A stretch of 13,255 nt of DNA, from NCBI GenBank assembly GCA_934229275.1, contig CAKQDN010000040.1:1-13255 (forward strand), given 5' to 3'. Under the pieces are notes generated by a model. It searched no databases. It worked only from the letters and a program-made list of their open reading frames with translations, and was not told the origin of the DNA. The stretch is from an uncultured Clostridia bacterium. Its GTDB lineage: Bacteria > Bacillota > Clostridia > Christensenellales > Pumilibacteraceae. Numbering within the stretch: position 1 is the first letter of the stretch; every line of letters starts with the position of its first letter. This document shows positions 7,217 to 13,255 of the stretch, in pieces. The position numbers were made by a program, and so were the translations under genes.

Positions 7217-7223
7217 TCTCCTT
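7217..7223 (-). promoter_or_regulatory. Ribosome binding site of the ArsR-type regulator
   Basis: AAGGAGA lies about 8 bases before the ATG at 7209. It supports this start over the overlapping out-of-frame ATG four to six bases upstream. I see no clear promoter for this gene between it and the preceding terminator, so some read-through is likely. Confidence 0.8.
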
Positions 7224-7239
7224 ATTTAGCCTTTTGTGT

Positions 7240-7286
7240 AAAAAAGGCTCTCGCCGTCGCTTTTTTGCAGCGGTAAAAGCCTTTTT
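7240..7286 (-). terminator. Terminator-like hairpin after the 1500-residue protein gene
   Basis: On the minus strand AAAAAGGCT (7286-7278) pairs with AGCCTTTTT (7249-7241), and the next base extends the T-run. The 28-base interior can fold into a smaller imperfect GC-rich hairpin. It sits between the stop of the large gene (7294) and the ribosome binding site of the regulator. Confidence 0.6.
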
Positions 7287-7293
7287 AAGCCGT

Positions 7294-10200
7294 TTACATT
7301 CCGAAAAGTTTGCGGACGTTATCGTTTATATACGAGTCAAGTTGCGTTTTAGCCAGATTTACGGCTGCGTCGACGTCTACGCCGAGATAGTTAAAGCAGC
7401 GGTTTACGGCGTCACTACTTTCACCTTTATTGATTATTGCCGAAATTTCCGAGCCGTCGATGTTTATGTTAAAGCCGTTTACTACCGGATGAGCGTCGTA
7501 GTCAAGCGTGATATACAGATTTTCGGGCAGTACTTTTGCAGCGTCGCCGCTTATCGAAAGCGTATATAAAACGGTTGCTTTAAGTTTTGCCTCAGGTGCG
7601 TCGAGCGACAGCACGAGCGTTTCGGTTGCTCCGACAAGCGAATAACTGTCGTCATTAACGTACTCGCTCAGTTTTTCGACGTCCTCGTCCTTGCTTTCGT
7701 ATCCGATGACGGTCGAATCGAACGCGCCGTTCTTTTCGGGACGCTCGTAAAGCGTTTTGATGAGCGCGTACACGTCCTCTTTCGAAACGTGGTCTTTATC
7801 CGGTTTATCGGGTGAGAACACGTTCTTTGCGACGAGTTCGTAGAAGTCGGGCATGGAAACGCAACCTTCGTCACCGGAAAGACCGAATTCGAAGTTGTCG
7901 TCGAAATACGAACGAACGGTTTGCGCAGCCGAATCGACGCGGCTTCCCTCTCCAGAGAGTTTTTCGCCGCCGACTTTAACAAGCAGCGTTTCTACGAGCG
8001 CGATTTGCCCGGCGTTCATGCCCATATAACTTATCTGCGCTTTTTCGCCCTGCACCCAACTTATTTCGAAAGCGGTTTTTTCGGGCAGAACGCTGAGAAT
8101 TACGGTTTTAACCGTCTGATCGAGCGAGCCTGCGTTTGCAATGACGTCCGCCGTCGGAACCGAGATGGTTACGGTGACTTTTGCTTTGTCGCCCTGCTTT
8201 TCGATTGCGGCACCGTACACTTCCATTCCCTCGAACGCGTCGGAACCGGTTAAGCCTATCAGCGACGCGGAGTTGGAACGCAGCAGCCACGAAAATTCTT
8301 CGCTGCCCGCCGAGTACGTAGCGTCCTCGATCGACGAGTGAGCAAACGTTCCGTCCGCCTTTACGAACAGGTTTTTGTCAAGTCCGTTCAATACGACGCC
8401 GTAAACGTTTCCGCCGCCTATAAGCGCGTCGAAAAGCGTGGATATATCGGTGCCTAAGAAATATTTGGCTTTAAGCGTATCGTTCCAGAACGCGCGGTTC
8501 TGCTCGTCGCGGCTCGTGTCGGCAACGAAACCGTTGTTTTCTTTATAATAGCGATTGCCGCTCGTCGTGAGCGCGGTGAGCGCGTCCGCCATGTCGTTTG
8601 CGGTGAAGTCTGCATCGGGCGTAGTCACGAGCGCGGAATAGATGAGATTGGCAGGCGCGTCGAAAGTTATTTTGCCCTGCTCAAACTCGAATTTAAGCGA
8701 ATTTCTCACCTTTTCGAGCGAGGAAATCAGCGTGTTTTCCGCTTCCGAAAGAAGGTCGCTAACGTTAAATTCGGGCATTATTTTCGAGAGCGTCGAAATG
8801 AGTTCGGACGTTTTATCTGCGGACAAATCGTTAAGTTCGATAGCCGTTTCGTCGCGGTTTGCAGCCCCGGTTGTCACGTCTACGGTGAGCGTGAGCAGCA
8901 CTTTTTCGTCCATGACCGCTATAATGCGTGACAGCGCGTCGTTATCTCCGAACAGGCTTTTCGTATCGACCGAAAGGGCAACGCGCAGTTTTTCTTTTCC
9001 GTTTTCTTTGAATACGTGCAGACTTTCGATTACGGGTTTGAACTTCAGGCTCGCGTCGTCGCCGACGAAATAGTCGAACATCGCCGCGACTTCGACGTCG
9101 GAAGCGGAAAAAGCGTTTTTCCACTGCGAGAAACCGTCGTTTTTCATGACTTCGTAGTCGAGATAGGGCTGAATATCGTCAACCGCGAAACTTCCGCCGT
9201 CTGCTATCTGCATGATTTTTTCGAGCGAATAATTTACTCCGTCCGCGGCGGCAAAGCGGTTTTTGTCCAATATGAACGCTTCGCTGAAGTTAACGACGAA
9301 TGTGTTCACGCCGTTTTGCGCCCAGTTTTCCGACGCAAAATCGGGGTTTTTGCTCTTTTCGAGCGCAATCCCTGCCGCACTGTCGCTACCGAGGAACATG
9401 TCGATCGAAGAGACGAAAGTCTGATCGGCAATCTCTCCTCCGCCGAGCGCGGTGCTGATTATTTTCGCAATCGACCCGGTGCGGATCGCTCCGTCGATAA
9501 AGTCGATGCCGATCGATTCGTCGAGCGATTTAAGCGTTTTTCTTATTTCTCTCGCGGCGTTTTCGAGCGTACCCGTAAGGTCGAAGTCGCTGCTTATCTT
9601 TCCGAGCGTGGACAACAGTCCCGCGGTTTGTTCGTCGGTTAAATTGTTGTAACGGATTATCGTTGCGGCGTATTCGTTCTCGTTTTTGCCGAGCGTTACG
9701 TCGCAGGTGACTTCGGCGTAGATGCGATCGCCGAGGAAGGTCTTGACGAACTGCTTCGTGTCGTCCGAGACAAGTGCGGAAACGTCGATCGTCATGCCGA
9801 GCGTTACGAGCGCGGTCGAGTTGCTGCCGAGGTTTATTTTTGCATAAGCGACGCGCGGATCGGCTTTTTTCATATCGTCGCCGAGATACTGCGGCAGAAG
9901 TTCGCCCAGCATAGCCGCAAACTGTGCGCCGTTTATTTCGACGGGATCGAGCCAACCGCTCACTCCGTTTACGCGAAGTGCGGAAAAGTCGATAAGGTCC
10001 AGTAGTTTGGTGTAATCGACGTTTTCGCCGGAAAGAGCGTTTCTTATAACGTCCACCGACAGTTTTTCTTTGGATATTTCGATAAGATTCGGCTTTGCGT
10101 TCGGGGACGAATAGACGTTACCGTCCGTATCGACGTACAGCGTCGTCAGTTCCGTGTACTCGCCGTTTTTGGGCTGAATTTTGCTGCCCGAAACGCCGTA

Positions 10201-11796
10201 AATGTTCTTGCCGTCGCGGCTTTTGTAGAGCGTATAATCGTCGCCGCCCGACTTATAGTGCAGTCCGAGCGACAGATATTCGTCGTAGCCGTCGACGTAA
10301 TAGTCGCTGACTTTATTTCCCGACAGATAGATTTTGAACTTTCCGCCGCTTCTCTTGTAGTACAGCGTTCCGTCGGCACCCGAGTACACTCTTCCGAGTA
10401 TTTTATCCGAGCCGACTATCGTTCCGCCGTCCACGGACAGAATTTTGTTGCCGTTTTCGTCGGTGCCGTTTACGAAATAACTTTTAGCGAGCGAGAAACT
10501 GTCTGCCATGCTCTCGACGAGGTCGAACGCGTATTTACTCTGCCAGTCGGTTTCCCCGAAACGCGAATCGAGGGCGATGCGGTCTTCTATCGCCGCTTTT
10601 TCCTCCGATCCGACCGCTCCGATGACCAGCGAAACCATTTCCACGCCGGTAACCTTTTTATCTTCCGTCTTATCTTTGTTGAGCGCGTCGGCAATCATGC
10701 CGTAGGGGTCGAGTTTGATTTTTCCGTTAGCGTCTACGTTTTCGAGCACGGTGAGGAACGACGGGACGTTTTCGCGTATCGTTTTCGCGACCTCTTCCGC
10801 CGCTTTGTCGAGTTCCGCCTGCACGTCGGTCTTTCCGCCCGACGCTTTGTAAACTATTTTATAAACGGTCTGCATATTCGCGCCGGACATCGAATTGACA
10901 CGAACGTCCAGTTTTGCGGGCGAAGACAATGTCAGTTCAGCCACTCCGAAAGTCTCTTTCGGAATCATCATGTTCATCATGGTGCGCGCTATGGGCGGAA
11001 TATTTGCACTTTCCTGCGAGAGTATGCTGTCCAGCATGCTTTTCATGTCGATTTTAACAACGATTCTTATGCGAGCGTTCTCTCCGGACTTGCAGAATCG
11101 GATTTCGCGGATATGAATTTTATCGGCATAAACGCGGCTTCCCTCGTCTTTTTCGAGTTGGTTGCGCATGACTCTTTCGATCATGGCTGCAAAACCGTTG
11201 CCTTTCAGATTGATGATAAAGTCGGTGTCGTACACGGCGGAAATATCGGTATTGTTTTCGATGTATCCGCGAAGGCGGTTCGCGTCGAGATTTCCGTCGG
11301 AATATAGTTCGATAATCCGATCGTAAAACTCTTGCATGCTTTCGTTCGAGCCGTCGCCCGTGCCGTCGCCTTCTGCGGCGTATAAAGCGTTCTTGCTGCC
11401 TTTCGGCTCCTTATCTGCGTCGCCATCCGCATTTGCGATGAGGTCGTCGACGATGGATTTAAGATCCGCGTTTTCGCCGAGGAACAACGCTTTTTTGATT
11501 TCCGCGTACATATCGTCCTCGTCGTCAGAAGCAACGGGATCGGATACCAACTTCTTCTCTTTTGCCTTCGATACTCCGACGAGCACACTCCAACAGTCGC
11601 CCACGCCCACGTCGAACTGCTGTTTAAGCACTTTGTCGGCGTAGATAAGTCCCACCGTGCAGCCGGCTGCGAGCAACACGAAAATGACCGCCGCGATTAT
11701 AAGCAGCGTAATACAACAACTTTTGAAACAGCCTTTCTTCTTTTTCTTGGGCTCGGGAGCAGTTGTCGTAGCGGGAGTATTATTCGTTTCTGCCAT
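7294..11796 (-). CDS. Very large membrane-anchored extracytoplasmic protein with about five repeated modules, function unknown
   Basis: 1500 residues. The N-terminus is cytoplasmic and Lys-rich (KKKKK at 17-21), followed by a hydrophobic segment at 28-52. LLAAGC at 42-47 (Cys46) resembles a lipobox, but the hydrophobic stretch continues past it and the leading region is long, so a plain transmembrane anchor is more likely. After an acidic linker (85-155) the rest looks extracytoplasmic. I see a recurring pattern: beta strands with alternating hydrophobics (such as KLRVALSVDTKSLF), then LTLTVDVTTG, then a helical NDLSADKTSELISTLSKI-type segment with a long helix after it. Approximate copies are at 200-430, 620-845, 895-1120, 1165-1345 and a shortened one at 1385-1497. 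A Tyr/Gly-rich insertion at about 440-600, with hairpin-like KSGGDDYTLYKSRDGKNIYG repeats, separates the first two. I recognise no enzyme motif; a surface scaffold or envelope role is possible but unproven. It follows galK across a terminator, with a strong ribosome binding site but no clear promoter of its own. Confidence 0.85.
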   Translation of the reverse strand: MAETNNTPATTTAPEPKKKKKGCFKSCCITLLIIAAVIFVLLAAGCTVGLIYADKVLKQQFDVGVGDCWSVLVGVSKAKEKKLVSDPVASDDEDDMYAEIKKALFLGENADLKSIVDDLIANADGDADKEPKGSKNALYAAEGDGTGDGSNESMQEFYDRIIELYSDGNLDANRLRGYIENNTDISAVYDTDFIINLKGNGFAAMIERVMRNQLEKDEGSRVYADKIHIREIRFCKSGENARIRIVVKIDMKSMLDSILSQESANIPPIARTMMNMMIPKETFGVAELTLSSPAKLDVRVNSMSGANMQTVYKIVYKASGGKTDVQAELDKAAEEVAKTIRENVPSFLTVLENVDANGKIKLDPYGMIADALNKDKTEDKKVTGVEMVSLVIGAVGSEEKAAIEDRIALDSRFGETDWQSKYAFDLVESMADSFSLAKSYFVNGTDENGNKILSVDGGTIVGSDKILGRVYSGADGTLYYKRSGGKFKIYLSGNKVSDYYVDGYDEYLSLGLHYKSGGDDYTLYKSRDGKNIYGVSGSKIQPKNGEYTELTTLYVDTDGNVYSSPNAKPNLIEISKEKLSVDVIRNALSGENVDYTKLLDLIDFSALRVNGVSGWLDPVEINGAQFAAMLGELLPQYLGDDMKKADPRVAYAKINLGSNSTALVTLGMTIDVSALVSDDTKQFVKTFLGDRIYAEVTCDVTLGKNENEYAATIIRYNNLTDEQTAGLLSTLGKISSDFDLTGTLENAAREIRKTLKSLDESIGIDFIDGAIRTGSIAKIISTALGGGEIADQTFVSSIDMFLGSDSAAGIALEKSKNPDFASENWAQNGVNTFVVNFSEAFILDKNRFAAADGVNYSLEKIMQIADGGSFAVDDIQPYLDYEVMKNDGFSQWKNAFSASDVEVAAMFDYFVGDDASLKFKPVIESLHVFKENGKEKLRVALSVDTKSLFGDNDALSRIIAVMDEKVLLTLTVDVTTGAANRDETAIELNDLSADKTSELISTLSKIMPEFNVSDLLSEAENTLISSLEKVRNSLKFEFEQGKITFDAPANLIYSALVTTPDADFTANDMADALTALTTSGNRYYKENNGFVADTSRDEQNRAFWNDTLKAKYFLGTDISTLFDALIGGGNVYGVVLNGLDKNLFVKADGTFAHSSIEDATYSAGSEEFSWLLRSNSASLIGLTGSDAFEGMEVYGAAIEKQGDKAKVTVTISVPTADVIANAGSLDQTVKTVILSVLPEKTAFEISWVQGEKAQISYMGMNAGQIALVETLLVKVGGEKLSGEGSRVDSAAQTVRSYFDDNFEFGLSGDEGCVSMPDFYELVAKNVFSPDKPDKDHVSKEDVYALIKTLYERPEKNGAFDSTVIGYESKDEDVEKLSEYVNDDSYSLVGATETLVLSLDAPEAKLKATVLYTLSISGDAAKVLPENLYITLDYDAHPVVNGFNINIDGSEISAIINKGESSDAVNRCFNYLGVDVDAAVNLAKTQLDSYINDNVRKLFGM

Positions 11797-11801
11797 TTTT
11801 T

Positions 11802-11808
11802 CTCCTCC
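11802..11808 (-). promoter_or_regulatory. Ribosome binding site of the 1500-residue protein gene
   Basis: GGAGGAG lies 5 bases before the ATG at 11796, a near-perfect Shine-Dalgarno sequence that fixes the start. Confidence 0.85.
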
Positions 11809-11816
11809 ATAACGGG

Positions 11817-11840
11817 AAAAACGCCTTATAAGAAAGGCGT
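11817..11840 (-). terminator. Intrinsic terminator after galK
   Basis: On the minus strand ACGCCTT (11840-11834) pairs perfectly with AAGGCGT (11827-11821) around a 6-base loop, followed by TTTT. It works only in the direction of galK transcription. It leaves no room for a separate full promoter before the next gene, so some read-through is likely. Confidence 0.75.
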
Positions 11841-11868
11841 ATTCCTATATTTTGTTTTTAACGGGTTA

Positions 11869-13044
11869 TTATTTCAGTTCCTGCGCTCCGTTCTCTATAG
11901 AAGTTTTATAGAACAGAGCCTCGTAGCCGATTTCTTCTTTATACTTAGCGGACACGTCGGCGATGAATTCGTCCACTTTGTCGCTGCGGACAAGGCTTAC
12001 CGTGCAGCCTCCGAATCCCGCTCCGGTCATACGCGAACCGATGCAGTATTTGAACGCGCGCGAATGTTTGGTGAGCGAGTCGAGTTCTTTACCGGTGACC
12101 TCGTACAGGTCGCGCAGGCTGTAATGCGACTGATTGAGAAGTTCGCCGAACTGCTCGATGTCGCGGTTTTCGAGTGCGATAACGCTCTTTTTGACGCGGT
12201 CGCATTCGTTAACGACGTGCTTTGCTCTGTCGAGTATTTTACCGGACAGGACGTGGCAGTGCTTTTCGAACTGCTCGGGCGTGACGTCGGCAAGGCAGGT
12301 TATGTCGGGCATAACCGTTTTGAGTTTTTCAAGCGCTTCCTCCACTTCGGCGCGGCGTTCGTTGTACTTGGAAACCTGCAGCGAGCGCGGCTTATTGCAG
12401 TTGGAAATGACCATGCTGTAATCGCCGAGGTCGAGCGGAACGTATTTATAGTCGAGCGTTTTGCAGTTAAGCAGAATAGCGTTGTCCTTTTTGCCCATCG
12501 ACGACGCGAACTGGTCCATAATGCCGCAGTTGACGCCGTTGTAGGTATTTTCGGACTTCTGACTGTACACGGCGAGTTTAACGAGGTCTACGTCGCCCAC
12601 GCCCTCTTCGTGCGAGAAAGTCGTAAACATCATGGCGGTCGCGACCTCGATGGAAGCCGACGAACTCAGTCCGGACGCGAACGGCACGGTGGTGTCGTAG
12701 AGCGTGTCGCAACCGACTATTTTATAGCCTTCGTTCTGAAGAACGTATGCGACGCCTGCCTGATAGTCGCCCCATTTGAGGTTTTTATAAGCGTCGAGCG
12801 TGGAGATGTTCAGCGTTTCCTTCTGCGGAACGGTGGTTGCGGCAAGACGAATTACGTTTTCGCCGTTTTTGCGAGCGATTATCACGGTGCGCAGATTGAG
12901 CGCGGCAGGGAAAACCTGACCTCCGCAGTAGTCGATATGTTCGCCGATGAGGTTTACTCTTCCCGCAGCCGAGAACACGCGGATATCCTTTTCGTCACCG
13001 CCGTAAATCTCGAGGAATTTCTGTTTGAGTTGATTGATTTCCAT
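11869..13044 (-). CDS. galK: Galactokinase (GHMP kinase family)
   Basis: 391 residues, the usual length. The enzyme phosphorylates D-galactose with ATP to galactose-1-phosphate, the first committed step of the cytoplasmic Leloir pathway. All three GHMP/galactokinase motifs are present: GRVNLIGEHIDYCGG (28-42) with the sugar-binding Glu35, His36 and Asp38 and the catalytic Arg29; the ATP-binding PFASGLSSSAS (121-131); and TGAGFGGC (340-347). The catalytic base is Asp177 in CGIMDQFAS. The signature has Ile where most family members have Thr (GEHTDY), a minor variant not expected to abolish activity. The frame is open 22 codons further upstream, but the ATG at 13044 is preferred because GGAG lies 7 bases before it and the family N-terminus begins there. 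The gene ends in a tandem TAA TAA and a terminator. It follows a membrane-protein gene after 16 bases, suggesting an operon, perhaps with a transporter. No galT or galE is in the window. Confidence 0.96.
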   Translation of the reverse strand: MEINQLKQKFLEIYGGDEKDIRVFSAAGRVNLIGEHIDYCGGQVFPAALNLRTVIIARKNGENVIRLAATTVPQKETLNISTLDAYKNLKWGDYQAGVAYVLQNEGYKIVGCDTLYDTTVPFASGLSSSASIEVATAMMFTTFSHEEGVGDVDLVKLAVYSQKSENTYNGVNCGIMDQFASSMGKKDNAILLNCKTLDYKYVPLDLGDYSMVISNCNKPRSLQVSKYNERRAEVEEALEKLKTVMPDITCLADVTPEQFEKHCHVLSGKILDRAKHVVNECDRVKKSVIALENRDIEQFGELLNQSHYSLRDLYEVTGKELDSLTKHSRAFKYCIGSRMTGAGFGGCTVSLVRSDKVDEFIADVSAKYKEEIGYEALFYKTSIENGAQELK

Positions 13045-13051
13045 AAATATT

Positions 13052-13055
13052 CTCC
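13052..13055 (-). promoter_or_regulatory. Ribosome binding site that sets the galK start
   Basis: GGAG lies 7 bases before ATG 13044. It lies just after the stop codon of the upstream gene. Confidence 0.75.
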
Positions 13056-13060
13056 GTAAA

Positions 13061-13255
13061 TTAATTATTTTCTTTATTTTTTTCAGAGTGCTTACCTCTG
13101 AGTAAAGCAACCATTATAGCGTCACACAGCGACAAAATGAAGTACGATGCGAAAACGACCGACATCAGAAACGTCATACTCGGGAACGACAGACTGATGA
13201 TGGACATCGTGTCCGTTCCGAAAAGGTCCAGCCCCATGAGATTGGTTATCGCTGT
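13061..13255 (-). CDS. C-terminal tail of an unidentified membrane protein (N-terminus outside window)
   Basis: The frame is open from the window edge through 64 codons to a TAA at 13063-13061. It has a hydrophobic stretch (SFPSMTFLMSVVFASYFILSL and onward to LRG) consistent with a transmembrane segment, then a short charged cytoplasmic tail KHSEKNKENN. Too little remains to assign a family. It is 16 bases upstream of galK on the same strand, so the two are probably cotranscribed; a transport role would fit the neighbour but cannot be shown. Confidence 0.65.
   Translation of the reverse strand, partial: TAITNLMGLDLFGTDTMSIISLSFPSMTFLMSVVFASYFILSLCDAIMVALLRGKHSEKNKENN
13113..13141 (-). promoter_or_regulatory. 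Possible internal promoter for galK
   Basis: A consensus -10 TATAAT (13118-13113) lies inside the end of the membrane-protein gene, 17 bases downstream of a weak -35 TTCATT (13141-13136, 3 of 6). It would give a leader of about 60 bases. Confidence 0.3.

Noticed and set aside
9001..10740. Strong excess of GAGCG on the plus strand (about 14 versus about 3 of the reverse complement by hand count here)
   Set aside because: Considered as a Chi-like or uptake motif. Checked against the genes, the copies are mostly the codon pair NCG-CTC (Ala, Ser or Thr followed by Leu) on the minus strand, so codon preference explains it. Genes on the other strand would be needed to test for a polar motif.
12064..13059. 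Plus-strand open frame of 331 codons
   Set aside because: Antisense to galK, whose motifs are unmistakable; no ribosome binding site or domain of its own.
13042..13110. A galK start 22 codons upstream at 13110
   Set aside because: The extra residues overlap the upstream gene and are not part of the family N-terminus; GGAG is correctly placed for the ATG at 13044.

Overview
The window is from a low-to-moderate GC Gram-positive anaerobe, most likely a gut-type member of the Clostridia. The clues are two predicted lipoproteins with short xFGC lipoboxes, strong GGAG-type ribosome binding sites, extended -10 promoters, a rubrerythrin and a Clostridia-like galactokinase. The finer lineage is not determined here. 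All genes that I can support lie on the minus strand, so the map is best read from right to left. I see no tRNA, rRNA, insertion sequence, CRISPR array or phage gene, and no gene-free stretch longer than about 220 bases.

Right end (13255 to 11817): the C-terminal tail of an unidentified membrane protein is followed after a few bases by galactokinase (galK), which ends in a tandem stop and a good intrinsic terminator. Middle right (11808 to 7240): one very large gene encodes a 1500-residue membrane-anchored, extracytoplasmic protein of unknown function. It appears to be built from about five divergent copies of one module, and it also ends in a terminator-like hairpin. Middle (7223 to 6193): an ArsR-type winged-helix regulator carries an extra C-terminal beta-rich domain of about 180 residues.

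Left half (6025 to 3176): a strong promoter drives a 904-residue lipoprotein with 76 uninterrupted Gly-X-Y triplets (a collagen-like stalk), then a BNR/sialidase-like propeller with two Asp boxes, then a carbohydrate-binding-like C-terminal domain. A hairpin and an intrinsic terminator follow it. Next come a rubrerythrin that lacks one conserved glutamate iron ligand, and a transglutaminase-like lipoprotein with Ig/FN3-like repeats that runs off the left edge. The promoter of that last gene is so close to its ATG that the mRNA is probably leaderless.

Taken together, the window is rich in large cell-surface proteins. A testable idea is that the surface transglutaminase-like protein and the Gln/Lys-rich collagen-like stalk act on each other, and that the ArsR-type protein controls the neighbouring surface gene. 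Both are inferences from proximity and composition. galK fits routine galactose use through the Leloir pathway; no galT or galE is in the window.
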